This document shows, piece by piece, positions 47,600 to 56,486 of a stretch of DNA of 64,000 nt (position 1 is the first letter of the stretch; each line of letters starts with the position of its first letter). A program made the translations under genes and the position numbers. The notes beneath the pieces were generated by a model. The model saw only the letters and a program-made list of their open reading frames with translations. It was not told where the DNA came from and did no database searches. The stretch is from Pontibacter anaerobius. GTDB taxonomy: Bacteria; Bacteroidota; Bacteroidia; Cytophagales; Hymenobacteraceae. Location: the NCBI RefSeq assembly GCF_026241195.1, contig NZ_JAPFQO010000007.1, positions 248,001-312,000 on the forward strand. The letters run 5' to 3'.

Positions 47600-48568
47600 A
47601 TGGTAACGAACGTGAAGGCAATACAGAAACTACTCGTGCTGCTAGGCATTGCGCTGGCCCCGGCCGCCTTTGCCCAGCAGGCTCCGCAGTACAGCCAGTA
47701 CATCTTTAACGAGCTGGTGGTAAACCCCGCCTACGCCGGCAGTAAGGAGATACTGAGCATTAATGGCACCTACCGCACCCAATGGACAGGGCTTCAGGGG
47801 GCACCAACCTCTCAGACCCTGAGCGTGGATGGGCCAACAGGCCACAAGAGCCTGGGTTGGGGCGTGCACCTGCTAAACGATGAGATCGGGGCGCAGAGCC
47901 AGACATCAGCTTACGGTGCCCTCTCTACCCGCATCAGGTTAAGCCGCTATGCTGACCTGGCGCTGGGAGTTGCCGCTGGTGCATCTCAGTATGTGCTAGA
48001 TGGTACACGCCTGGACCCCGGAAGCGAGATGCCTGACCAGGCCATACCGGAGGGGCGGGTGGCACAGGTGCTGCCAGACCTTAAAATAGGAGCTTTCTTT
48101 AACACAGAACGTTACTATGCGGGCCTCTCGGTGGCGAACCTGATTCCGTTTAAAGACGACAAAACCGAGATTGCCACACCTCGCCGCCACTACTTCCTGT
48201 CCAGCGGTTACGTGTTTGATATAAACCGGGACGTACGCCTGAAGCCAAGTATACTTATAAAAGAGGATTTCAGAAGCCCGACCTCCGTGGACCTGAACGC
48301 TTTTGTGCTGCTGTACAACCGCTTATGGCTCGGGGCCTCGTACCGTACGGCAGTGCCGATGTTTACCAGCCAGGAGATGAAGCAGCTGGACAAGCGAAAC
48401 GCCATCGCCCTGATTACACAAATTTACGCTACAAAGAAGCTGCGTATTGGATATTCTTACGATATTAGCCTCAACGAACTTAAAAACTACTCTAGCCACG
48501 AAGTATCGGTGGGCTACTATTTCCTGAAAAAGAAGTATGGCCGCATCCTGACACCTCGAAACCTATAG
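47600..48568 (+). CDS. PorP/SprF family T9SS outer membrane protein, copy 2
   Basis: 322 residues with signal peptide (LLVLLGIALAPAAFAQQ) and the family signature APQYSQYIFNELVVNPAYAG, TYRTQWTGLQGAPTSQTLSVDGP. It ends in barrel strands (EVSVGYYFLKKKYGRILTPRNL split here). The start ATG lies 4 bases after the CHU_C stop, with AAGGAG directly against it, so a slightly later start is possible. It should help export or anchor the upstream protein (inference from SprF). Confidence 0.93.
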   Translation: MVTNVKAIQKLLVLLGIALAPAAFAQQAPQYSQYIFNELVVNPAYAGSKEILSINGTYRTQWTGLQGAPTSQTLSVDGPTGHKSLGWGVHLLNDEIGAQSQTSAYGALSTRIRLSRYADLALGVAAGASQYVLDGTRLDPGSEMPDQAIPEGRVAQVLPDLKIGAFFNTERYYAGLSVANLIPFKDDKTEIATPRRHYFLSSGYVFDINRDVRLKPSILIKEDFRSPTSVDLNAFVLLYNRLWLGASYRTAVPMFTSQEMKQLDKRNAIALITQIYATKKLRIGYSYDISLNELKNYSSHEVSVGYYFLKKKYGRILTPRNL

Positions 48569-48584
48569 TTTACACCACTCTTAT

Positions 48585-50570
48585 ATGAAGCGTAATTTTA
48601 CCCTTGGCTTAGTGCTGGTTTTGCTAGCAATCAGCATGAGCCTGCCTGTGCTGGCACAGGATATGAAGCAAGCTGATAAGTACTTTAACAACTTTGAGTT
48701 CAGCCTGGCCCTGGATGCCTATAAAAAAGTACTGGAGAAAGAGGAGCCGAGCCTGAAGGTGGTGCAGCGCATTGCTGACAGCTACCGTATCCTCAACAAC
48801 AGCAAAGACGCTGAGTTTTGGTATGCCCAGGCTATTGCGTTCCCCGACGCGGATCCCGCAAATATCTTCCTGTATGCAGAGTCGGCAAAGCGTAATGCCA
48901 ATTACAGCAAGGCAAAGCAGCTCTTCCTGGAGTACAGCGAGAAGGTGCCGGCCCAGCGTGAGGTAGCCCTGCGTATGGCCGCCTCCTGCGACACAGCCAT
49001 GAAGTGGATGAAGTACCCAAAGCCATACGATATTGTGCAGCTGGAGGCGATGAACTCGGATGGGGCAGACTTCGGCCCGGTACGCACCCAAGAAGGCCTG
49101 TTCTTCTCTTCTGACAGGTTGGAGGCGAACAACAAAAAACAAACTGCCCGGAACAACTGGACCGGAAACGGCTTCATCCAAATGTACTTTGCCCCAAAAG
49201 TTACGGACAGCACCTGGGCTACCCCTGCACCGCTTCCGAGCTCTATCAACACTGATTACCACAACGGCCCGGCCGACTATCTGGAGAAAGAGCAGACGTT
49301 GTACTTTACCCGCACACGTGTGGTGAAGAAAAGGGCCGCCGAGGGCAACAACTCCGACCCTACCAGCTGGTTTAAGGGCAGCGACAAGGGTACGCATACC
49401 AACCGCCATGGCATCTACATGTCAAAGTTCAACGGCAAGAAGTGGCAAAAGGCAGAGGCTTTTAAGTATAATGATACGGATGAGTTCTCCATAGGTCACC
49501 CCGCCATCACTCCTGACGGTAAGGTGCTATACTTTGTATCGGACATGCCGGGCGGGCACGGTGAGACAGACGTTTATTACAGCGAACGGCAGGAAGACGG
49601 ATCGTGGGGCCAGCCGGTAAACGCTGGCGCTGTGGTGAACACCAGTGGCCGCGAGAGCTTTGTAAGCCTGGGCGAAGACGGTAGCTTATACTTCTCGTCC
49701 GACGGACACATGGGAATGGGTGGTCTCGATCTGTTCAAGGCCGTAGGTACTCACAAAGCATGGAGCAAGGTGGAGAATCTGCAGTACCCGATAAACACGG
49801 CCCAAGACGACTTCGGTATCCAGGTAGACAGTACCGGTAAAAAAGGCATGCTGTCATCCAGCCGCTTCTCTGAAACCGGTTTCGACGACATCCTGACGTT
49901 TAAGGAATATAAAGTGCCGTGTATACTGGTAGGCAAAACAATAGAAAAGCTAGCGCAGGAGGGCACGGTAAAAACAGTGGCTGTTCCGGTTACGGAGGCA
50001 AAACTGCAGTTGTATGTTGATGGCAGCGATGAGTTTGTAGAGGAAACTTCTAATCAGGAGGGTAAGTTCTACTTCCCGGTGGTGGCTGGTACCAAATACG
50101 TGATCAAAGGCAGCAAAGCAGGGTACCTGGACCAGGCGGTAACGTTTACGCCGGAGTGCCTTTACAAAACCGACACCGTGCAGGTGGAGCTGGTGTTTAT
50201 CCGCAGTACACCCAACAAGCCGATCGTGGTTGAAAACATCTACTACGACCTGGATAAGTTCGATATTAAACCGGCTGCCGCTAAGGAGCTTGACAAGCTG
50301 GTGCAGATACTGCAGGTAAATCCGCTGGTCCGCATTGAGCTGAGCTCACACACCGATAGCCGCCAGACACACGAGTATAACCAAATGCTGTCGCAGCTAC
50401 GTGCGCAGTCTGCTGTGGATTACCTGGTATCTAAGGGCATTAGCCGCGACAGGCTGGTGGCGAGAGGTTACGGCGAAACCAAGCTGATAAACAAGTGTAA
50501 GGATGGGGCAAAATGCTCGGAGCAGCAGCACCAGGAGAACCGCCGCACGGAGTTTAAAATACTGAGATAG
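48585..50570 (+). CDS. TPR/PD40 beta-propeller/OmpA protein (PorE-like)
   Basis: 661 residues. Signal peptide (LGLVLVLLAISMSLPVLAQ). TPR-like helices occupy ~25-130 (ADKYFNNFEFSLALDAYKKV). WD40/PD40 propeller blades lie at ~150-430, with repeated GLFFSSDR, TLYFTRTR, VLYFVSDMPGG and SLYFSSDGHMGMGG. A carboxypeptidase-regulatory-like domain is at ~440-530. The OmpA-like domain is at ~545-661 (NIYYDLDKFDIKPAAAKELD, SSHTDSRQTHEYNQMLSQLRA). This order equals that of P. gingivalis PorE, which anchors the T9SS ring to peptidoglycan. This copy lacks a lipobox and may serve a surface protein instead. Confidence 0.9.
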   Translation: MKRNFTLGLVLVLLAISMSLPVLAQDMKQADKYFNNFEFSLALDAYKKVLEKEEPSLKVVQRIADSYRILNNSKDAEFWYAQAIAFPDADPANIFLYAESAKRNANYSKAKQLFLEYSEKVPAQREVALRMAASCDTAMKWMKYPKPYDIVQLEAMNSDGADFGPVRTQEGLFFSSDRLEANNKKQTARNNWTGNGFIQMYFAPKVTDSTWATPAPLPSSINTDYHNGPADYLEKEQTLYFTRTRVVKKRAAEGNNSDPTSWFKGSDKGTHTNRHGIYMSKFNGKKWQKAEAFKYNDTDEFSIGHPAITPDGKVLYFVSDMPGGHGETDVYYSERQEDGSWGQPVNAGAVVNTSGRESFVSLGEDGSLYFSSDGHMGMGGLDLFKAVGTHKAWSKVENLQYPINTAQDDFGIQVDSTGKKGMLSSSRFSETGFDDILTFKEYKVPCILVGKTIEKLAQEGTVKTVAVPVTEAKLQLYVDGSDEFVEETSNQEGKFYFPVVAGTKYVIKGSKAGYLDQAVTFTPECLYKTDTVQVELVFIRSTPNKPIVVENIYYDLDKFDIKPAAAKELDKLVQILQVNPLVRIELSSHTDSRQTHEYNQMLSQLRAQSAVDYLVSKGISRDRLVARGYGETKLINKCKDGAKCSEQQHQENRRTEFKILR

Positions 50571-50585
50571 CAGAAAGAACAAGTA

Positions 50586-50629
50586 TAAAAAGAGGGCCGC
50601 AGGTATGATTTCTGCGGCCCTCTTTTTTT
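50586..50629 (+). terminator. Terminator ending the second CHU_C module
   Basis: A ~16-bp stem (AAAAAGAGGGCCGCAG with its complement) has a 9-base loop and a run of seven T. Confidence 0.95.
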
Positions 50630-50937
50630 AAGCTTGATATATCTTTGCGCGAGAGTAGCTTTATACTTGCTGCCTTGAATGCCGTGCTTCGAAACAAAAC
50701 CCAGGAGCTGAACAAAACCGTGCACCAGCTGAAGCAGCTGCCAGATGCAGTTGCCCGAAGGCAGGGTCGTTTCATTCTCCTCTTTTTGTCATCCAGAAAG
50801 GATTTTGGAAGCTGGGAGTATAGGCTTAGAGTTCCAGCTACCAAGTTTCTTAACAGAATGATAACTATTTTTTTGCTTCATTTATCAGAGTGAAGCAGCC
50901 TGCTTCGAAGGAGGAATTATACCTCGCCCCAGCCCTC

Positions 50938-51295
50938 TCCTTTTCTCGAGCGCCCCTACCCCAAAAAAGGGGGGCATCCAACCACCCCTGGCCCCACAGA
51001 GCTACGCTCGCTAGTTTCAAACTCTCATTCTCATTAGGCTAAGGAGGGGGAGTTCTTGAGCTGCTGCAGCTGAAATATAAATTGCTGCTGGTATCCGCGC
51101 ACAGGTCGCAACCTGTCCCTACAGGTGTAAACCCACCCCTGCCCCTCCCGAGATGGGAATTTCGGCAGGCGATTGTCATCCCCCCGCCCCCTTCTCTGCC
51201 GAGGGGCCCTACTCCCAAAACAGGAGAGGGAGTTTTAGTAGTTACCGGGGCCAACCACCCCTGCCCCTCCTTAGCTAAGGAGGGGAGTTCTGCTG
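50938..51295. repeat. Cluster of ACCACCCCTGCCCCTCC repeats and C/G palindromes
   Basis: Copies of the repeat arm found near metF appear at 50978-50997, 51129-51151 and 51251-51288. The last has a 22-base perfect palindrome around TTAGCTAA. Other CCC...GGG inversions lie between (about 50951-50973, 51180-51234). The block sits in a 1.1-kb gap (50571-51699) with no convincing gene. Short frames here are low-complexity and not credible. Confidence 0.6.
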
Positions 51296-51309
51296 AAGCT
51301 TCGTGAGCA

Positions 51310-51560
51310 GTGGCTATCGAACTGATCCCAGTCTTTCTGTTGAGCGCCTTGTGAGATCCGGTGCCGCGAGAGCGGCAGCGCCCTGGCGCAGGAGGGAACA
51401 CAGCGCGATGCGGGAAGACGAGCCCTGCCGGGCTGGAGGGAGCCAAAGCCAGAAATGAAACTGTAGGTTTGTAAGACTGCGGATAAACAGCAGCTAGAAA
51501 GGATAGCTTGTATCAAGCTAAAGAAAGCAGCGGCTGTGAAAGTATAGCACAGAATTAAAG
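51310..51560. other. GC-rich structured noncoding block
   Basis: After the repeat cluster comes a GC-rich stretch with several short inversions (for example GCCCTGCCGGGCT and CGCCCTGGCGC) that does not continue a reading frame. It looks like an intergenic repeat or RNA, but I do not recognise it. It ends near the AT-rich promoter of the BlaI-type gene. Confidence 0.35.
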
Positions 51561-51606
51561 TGCAGACTTTGCCAATAATAACCGGGTCTACCTTAATACT
51601 ATTAAC

Positions 51607-51652
51607 TACGAAAAAAATCGTAAATAAATTTCTTATTACGAAACAATTCGTA
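51607..51652 (+). promoter_or_regulatory. Two BlaI-type operator palindromes
   Basis: Two 16-base near-identical palindromes lie upstream of the repressor gene: TACGAAAAAAATCGTA (51607-51622) and TACGAAACAATTCGTA (51637-51652). Their centres are 30 bases apart, three helical turns. BlaI/MecI repressors bind such dyads at their own promoters. A near-match -7 box TATACTTG (51653-51660) follows, so bound repressor would block transcription. Confidence 0.75.
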
Positions 51653-51699
51653 TATACTTGCAGTACAACCTTAAAACACCGCATAACTACATCTACCTT

Positions 51700-52089
51700 A
51701 TGACCTTACCACAAATCCCTAAACCCACGGAGTCGGAGCTGGAGATACTGCAGGTGCTGTGGCAGCACGGCCCGAGCACGGTGCGCTTCGTGCACGAGGA
51801 GCTCAGCAAGACCAAAGAAGCCGGTTACACCACTACCCTCAAAATCATGCAGCTAATGACGGAGAAAGGCATGCTGGAGGCTGACAAGTCGAGCCGCTCG
51901 CACATCTTTAAGCCGCTGCTGCAGGAGGAGGACACGCAGCAGCAACTGCTCAGCCGTTTTCTGGACACTGCCTTCAGGGGCTCGGCTAGTAAGCTGGTGA
52001 TGCAGGCGCTCGGCAACAGCCGCACATCCAAGGAAGAGCTTGACGAAATCAGAAACCTGTTAGATAAACTGGAAGGAGGTAACCAATGA
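51700..52089 (+). CDS. BlaI/MecI/CopY family transcriptional repressor
   Basis: 129 residues from ATG 51700; an upstream TTG is within the promoter. The winged-helix opening PTESELEILQVLWQHGPSTV is diagnostic, followed by GYTTTLKIMQLMTEKGMLEA. The C-terminal dimerisation half is LLSRFLDTAFRGSASKLVMQAL. Family members are inactivated by cleavage after a membrane sensor protease is triggered. The stop overlaps the start of the M56 protease gene (ATGA at 52086-52089), and a strong GGAAGGAGG precedes that start. Confidence 0.95.
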   Translation: MTLPQIPKPTESELEILQVLWQHGPSTVRFVHEELSKTKEAGYTTTLKIMQLMTEKGMLEADKSSRSHIFKPLLQEEDTQQQLLSRFLDTAFRGSASKLVMQALGNSRTSKEELDEIRNLLDKLEGGNQ

Positions 52090-54089
52090 GCCTGATCCCG
52101 AACCTGTTACCCGAGGGGCTGGTAAGCGCCCTCGGCTGGACACTGCTGCACGCGTTGTGGCAGGGTGCCCTAGTGGCGCTGTTTCTAAGCCTGTTGCTGG
52201 TGCTGTTGCACCGCCAACCTGCCAAAACACGCTATGCCGTGGCAAGCTCCGCTATGCTGCTGCAATTGCTGCTATCAGTGGGCACATTTGTTTTATACTT
52301 TAATACAGCTGAGGGTGCCGCAACTGCAATGCAAAGTATAGCGGTGGCGGCAGAGGCTCCGGTTATAAGTATAAATGCCTCGTTTTGGGCCGATCCGGTG
52401 GGAACCGCACAGGTATACTTTGAACAGCACCTGCCGCTGCTGGTAACGCTGTGGCTGCTGGGCTTGGCGCTAATGGCCGTCCGGTTTATAGGCGGGTTGG
52501 CCTATACGCAGCGGCTGCGCCATTATAAAACTTCTCCGCTTGGGGTACAGTGGCAGCAGAAGCTGAACCAGCTTCAGAGGCGGTTAGGCATGCAGCAAGC
52601 CGTGCGGCTGGCGGAGTCGGCGTTGGTGCAGGTGCCCATGGCCATTGGTGTGGCTAAGCCCGTGATCCTGCTGCCGATGGGTGCGGTTACCGGTCTGTCG
52701 CAGGCGCAGGTAGAGGCTATACTGGCCCACGAGCTGGCACACATCCTCCGCAAAGACTACCTGCTAAACCTGCTGCAGTCGGTGGTGGACATGCTATACT
52801 TTTACCATCCGGCCATGTGGTGGGTATCGGGGGTGGTGCGTGCCGAGCGCGAGCACTGCTGCGATGATATGGCGGTGGCCCTCTGCGGCGACTCCCTAAC
52901 CTATGCCCGCGCCCTTGCCGAGCTGGAGGCGATGCGCATGCCCGCCGCGCCGGGTATGGCTGTGGCTTTCTCAGGGCAACGAGGCTCTCTGATGAACCGG
53001 ATTAAACGCCTGGTGGGGCAGCCCCTGAAGCCAACCTTTACCGAGGGATTTGCAGCCGGGCTGGTGCTGGTGGTAGGCTTGCTGGCAGTGTCTTTTGGGG
53101 CGATGGCCGAGCGGCAGCCGCTGGAGGCGGAAAAGCCAGCTCAGCCTGAAAAAGAAGCAACTGTACCAGAGCCTGAAGTTGCTGAGGAAGCAGGAGAAGC
53201 CGTGAGTTATACCGCGCAGGACGCCCAAGGCAATAACCGGAATGTGGTAATCATCACGAATAAAAAGGGGAAAGTAAAAGAGCTGTACGTAGACGGCAAG
53301 CGCATCCCGAAACGCGACATCGATAAGTATAAAAATCTTGTAGACCAGCGCCTGCAGGCTACAAACGATGCGCCTAAAGCAACACGTGAGGAATTGCAGG
53401 TGCTGCTGGAGCAGGAGCGTGAAGCCCTGGCCCGCGCCCAAAGGGATACCCGTAAACAGAGAATCATCATAGAGCGTTATGATGGGGAGACACCTCCGCC
53501 ATTGCCACCTGTTCCCGGAGTGCCGCCGCTGCCCCCTATGCCGCCCATGCCTGCACCTGGTATTGCGCCACCCCCTCCCCCTGCCCCACCCGCACCTCCA
53601 GCTCCGCCTGTAGGAGCCAGCAAAAAGAAGCAGAAAGCCTACGAGCGCGAGATGAAGCAGTATGATGCGGAGTTGGACCGCTATGCGCAGCAGATGAAGC
53701 TGTACGAACAGGAAGTTATCGTGAGACGTATAGCCGGAGACAGCCTGAGGCGAAAAGAAATGATGGCCAGAAGCCGCGAAAGAGCCGACGAAATGAGAGC
53801 CCGCCAGGAGGCACGCCAGCAGGAGGTGGAAGCCCGACGCGCTGAGATGGAAACCCGCCGTGCCGAGATGGAAGTAAGAAGGGCGGAAATGGAGGAGCAC
53901 CGCCAGAAGCACATGGAAAACATGCGCCAGTTGAAGGAGGAACTGGTAAAAGATGGCCTGATTGAGAGCGATAGCAGCAACCTTAACATCAGGATAAATA
54001 ACAACACACTGTACATCAACGACAAGGAGCAGCCACAAAAGGTATACGACAAGTATAAAAAGTGGCTGCACCCGGATAAGCAGCCGTAA
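52086..54089 (+). CDS. M56 family metallopeptidase (BlaR1-like sensor protease)
   Basis: 667 residues. Four membrane helices lie at about 22-42, 55-75, 115-140 and 315-335. The zinc site is HELAH (215-219), with the distal ligand in AEREHCCDDMAV. The domain is cytoplasmic in BlaR1. After the last helix there is no penicillin-binding domain. Instead come an acidic stretch, a region like GNNRNVVIITNKKGKVKELY, a proline-rich run (~480-520, PPLPPMPPMP) and a coiled coil with RRAEMETRRAEMEVRRAEME (~560-640). A role in envelope-stress sensing is inferred. Confidence 0.92.
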   Translation: MSLIPNLLPEGLVSALGWTLLHALWQGALVALFLSLLLVLLHRQPAKTRYAVASSAMLLQLLLSVGTFVLYFNTAEGAATAMQSIAVAAEAPVISINASFWADPVGTAQVYFEQHLPLLVTLWLLGLALMAVRFIGGLAYTQRLRHYKTSPLGVQWQQKLNQLQRRLGMQQAVRLAESALVQVPMAIGVAKPVILLPMGAVTGLSQAQVEAILAHELAHILRKDYLLNLLQSVVDMLYFYHPAMWWVSGVVRAEREHCCDDMAVALCGDSLTYARALAELEAMRMPAAPGMAVAFSGQRGSLMNRIKRLVGQPLKPTFTEGFAAGLVLVVGLLAVSFGAMAERQPLEAEKPAQPEKEATVPEPEVAEEAGEAVSYTAQDAQGNNRNVVIITNKKGKVKELYVDGKRIPKRDIDKYKNLVDQRLQATNDAPKATREELQVLLEQEREALARAQRDTRKQRIIIERYDGETPPPLPPVPGVPPLPPMPPMPAPGIAPPPPPAPPAPPAPPVGASKKKQKAYEREMKQYDAELDRYAQQMKLYEQEVIVRRIAGDSLRRKEMMARSRERADEMRARQEARQQEVEARRAEMETRRAEMEVRRAEMEEHRQKHMENMRQLKEELVKDGLIESDSSNLNIRINNNTLYINDKEQPQKVYDKYKKWLHPDKQP

Positions 54090-54112
54090 CCTTTGACTAT
54101 GCAAATTTCGCA

Positions 54113-54155
54113 ATAAAGCCTACCTTTGATGTATAAAAAGGTAGGCTTTATACTT
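54113..54155 (+). terminator. Terminator after the BlaI/M56 operon
   Basis: A 15-bp stem (ATAAAGCCTACCTTT / AAAGGTAGGCTTTAT) is followed by ACTTTTT. Confidence 0.8.
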
Positions 54156-54256
54156 TTTAAGTATCTGGCAAGCTATACTTTATGCTTGGCGTACATATCC
54201 CTAAATAGGGTAAATTGCGTAAGTATGCGTACCCGCCTTTTGGCCGGCTTAAACGT

Positions 54257-54288
54257 TTGTTTCATTCTGTCATCACCCCATATATTTC
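54257..54288 (+). promoter_or_regulatory. Promoter abutting the metzincin gene start
   Basis: TTTG (about 54257-54260), a 21-base spacer and TATATTTC (54281-54288) lie three bases before the ATG at 54292. It is one mismatch from consensus and again predicts a nearly leaderless transcript. Confidence 0.5.
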
Positions 54289-54291
54289 TTT

Positions 54292-56421
54292 ATGGCTAAA
54301 ATGTTTCCCCTGACCCAGACATGTGTGCGTGCTGCGCTTACATTGCTGCTGCTCTTCCTGCTCTCTTCACGCGCCTTCGCCTCCGATACCCAACACATGA
54401 TACCGCTCTCGCTGCAGGAACGGGTGCAGCAGTCTGAGATGGTAGTGGAAGGGGAAGTGGTGCGGCAAGAGTCTTTCTGGGATGCCCGTCACGAGAACAT
54501 CTATACTTCCAGCATCATCAAAGTATATAAATCCTTTAAAGGCGAAGTCAAGGCCGAGCTGATAGAGGTGGTTACAGAAGGAGGCACGGTGGGCATGAAA
54601 AAACACGTTTTCTCCACGGCGCTTAAACTACGGCCCGGGCAGCAAGGGCTATTCTTTTTAAAGCGACAGCAGATGCTGCAGCGCACACCGGCTAACCTGC
54701 CCCTGAGCACCCGCGCCTACGGCAGCGAGCAGGGCTTTGTGCGTTACAATGTGGAAAACCGCACCGCCCGAGGTGTTTTTGAGAGCTACGATAATGTGCA
54801 GCAACTATATGATGCAGTCCGCGAGAAGACGGGGCTGCCGTTCAGGACCATCTCCGAAAACCAGAAACTGAAGGCCTCTGCTGTACAGAACGGGCAGAAG
54901 CAGCAGCAAAGCGCAATGGCGCCTGTCATCACCTCTTTCTCGCCTACAAGAGCCAGCGCAGGCACGGGCACAGTACTTACCATAAACGGTACAGGCTTTG
55001 GCAACAGCCGTGGTAACGGGTTTGTGGAGTTCCGGAATGCAGATGATGGCGGACAGACATTCGTAAAGCCGCTCCCGTCGGAGTACATATCCTGGACGAA
55101 CACCCGCATCACCATGTATATCCCTTCTGTGATGCAGGATGATGGCACGGCCGGTTCAGGCCCTATCCGTGTAACCGCCAACGACGGCACCTCCTTTACC
55201 TCTGTGGGTAGCATTACACTGGAATTTGCCTACTCCAACATCGATTTTAACGATAAGTCCTTCCGCCCCATACTTACCAGTCAGAATAACGCAGGCGGTT
55301 ACACCATTCTGTATTCCGAAAGTATGGATAGCAGGCTGGCGGCCAAAGAGGGCTTTCGGCGGGCCGTAAACACGTGGGTTTGCGTGTCGGAGATAAACTG
55401 GGTGCTGGGAGGGCTTACCCAGATAAACGCTGCGTCAGAAGACGGTTCTTCCGTAGTCCGTTTTGCCTCACAGTCTACGGTGGGCGAGTCGGTGCTGGCG
55501 CGAACCATTAGCCGCTACGAGGGCTGCCGTAGCCTTGTAACCAATGACACGCTGTTCTGGGTTACGGAGTTTGATATGGAGATAAACAGCGAGATTAACT
55601 GGCAGTATGGGCCGGGCGGGCCGGGGGCCGATCAGTTTGACTTTGAGACGGTGGTGCTGCATGAGCTTGGCCATGCACACCAGCTTGGGCACGTGAACAT
55701 ACCGCGCGCGGTTATGTTTTATGCCATAGAGTACGCACGTCTGGAGCGCGACCTTAGCTCCCTTGATATTGAGGGTGCTGAGTTGGTGGTGGCGAACAGT
55801 GTCGGCGAAAATGCCTGCAGTGTTCCGCCAATGGTGCCTAACCCGAACGGGGAGTGTAACCTGGCCCCGGAGATCCTGACGCTCGATGCCGAGTTTACCT
55901 CATCCAATGCCGTGCAGGTGGACTGGACCACCCGGGGTGAGCAGGAGGTGGATCAGTTTGTGGTACAGCGAAGCGCCGATGGCATCTCGTGGGAAGACGT
56001 GGGCACAGTAGCCGCCGAAGGCCCAAGCCAAACGGACCTGTTCTATACTTTCACGGATACCGACCCGCTGCGCGACCAGTCGTACTATCGCCTTGAGGTA
56101 GTGTACCAGAACGCTGAAAGCAGCTTCTCGCCACGTGCAGTGGTTGTGAACCCGGCCGACCTCCGCGTGCTACGCTACTTCCCTAACCCGGTTGGCGGCG
56201 AGAGCAGCCAGATTACCCTCAGGTATTTGGTTAGCCGCAACGCCACTTTGCAGGCGCAACTCTACGACTCCAGGGGACAAATGGTAAGGGATTACAAGGT
56301 CAGCTTCAGTACGGGCACCAGCGAATACAGCATAGACCTGCAAGGGCTCGCCGCCGGTATATACTTCCTGAAGTGGCAGGAGGGCAACAAGAGCGGCACA
56401 GAGAGAATCCTGAAAATATAG
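54292..56421 (+). CDS. Secreted metzincin-type metalloprotease with IPT/TIG domain and T9SS type A sorting domain
   Basis: 709 residues. Signal peptide (ALTLLLLFLLSSRAFAS). An N-terminal domain (about 35-180, QSEMVVEGEVVRQESFWD) precedes an IPT/TIG domain (~205-300, ITSFSPTRASAGTGTVLTIN split). The matrixin-like catalytic domain has HELGHAHQLGH at residue 457 and a Met-turn AVMFY. A fibronectin-like unit (VDWTTRGEQEVDQFVVQRS) and the sorting tail (LRYFPNPVGGESSQ ... GIYFLKW) follow. The position of the usual Gly in HExxHxxGxxH is Gln here, but all three His are present. Exported to the surface; substrate unknown. Confidence 0.9.
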   Translation: MAKMFPLTQTCVRAALTLLLLFLLSSRAFASDTQHMIPLSLQERVQQSEMVVEGEVVRQESFWDARHENIYTSSIIKVYKSFKGEVKAELIEVVTEGGTVGMKKHVFSTALKLRPGQQGLFFLKRQQMLQRTPANLPLSTRAYGSEQGFVRYNVENRTARGVFESYDNVQQLYDAVREKTGLPFRTISENQKLKASAVQNGQKQQQSAMAPVITSFSPTRASAGTGTVLTINGTGFGNSRGNGFVEFRNADDGGQTFVKPLPSEYISWTNTRITMYIPSVMQDDGTAGSGPIRVTANDGTSFTSVGSITLEFAYSNIDFNDKSFRPILTSQNNAGGYTILYSESMDSRLAAKEGFRRAVNTWVCVSEINWVLGGLTQINAASEDGSSVVRFASQSTVGESVLARTISRYEGCRSLVTNDTLFWVTEFDMEINSEINWQYGPGGPGADQFDFETVVLHELGHAHQLGHVNIPRAVMFYAIEYARLERDLSSLDIEGAELVVANSVGENACSVPPMVPNPNGECNLAPEILTLDAEFTSSNAVQVDWTTRGEQEVDQFVVQRSADGISWEDVGTVAAEGPSQTDLFYTFTDTDPLRDQSYYRLEVVYQNAESSFSPRAVVVNPADLRVLRYFPNPVGGESSQITLRYLVSRNATLQAQLYDSRGQMVRDYKVSFSTGTSEYSIDLQGLAAGIYFLKWQEGNKSGTERILKI

Positions 56422-56423
56422 TA

Positions 56424-56476
56424 CGTATAAAACAGCAGCGCCGGAGCTATCAACTCCGGCGCTGCTGTTTTATACG
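56424..56476. terminator. Perfect bidirectional terminator
   Basis: A 23-bp perfect stem (56424-56446 and 56454-56476) with a 7-base loop lies between converging genes. It carries TTTTA on one side and TAAAA on the other, so it should stop both transcripts. Confidence 0.92.
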
Positions 56477-56486
56477 TTTGCTCTTT

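Noticed and set aside
50645-50893. An 82-codon plus-strand frame after the OmpA-type gene
   Set aside because: It follows a terminator with no promoter-like sequence, leads into the repeat cluster, and has no recognisable domain.
52971-54113. A 380-codon minus-strand frame opposite the M56 gene
   Set aside because: It mirrors the Pro-rich and Glu/Arg coiled-coil codons and has no credible protein features. The plus frame has the HELAH motif and the ATGA overlap with the repressor gene.
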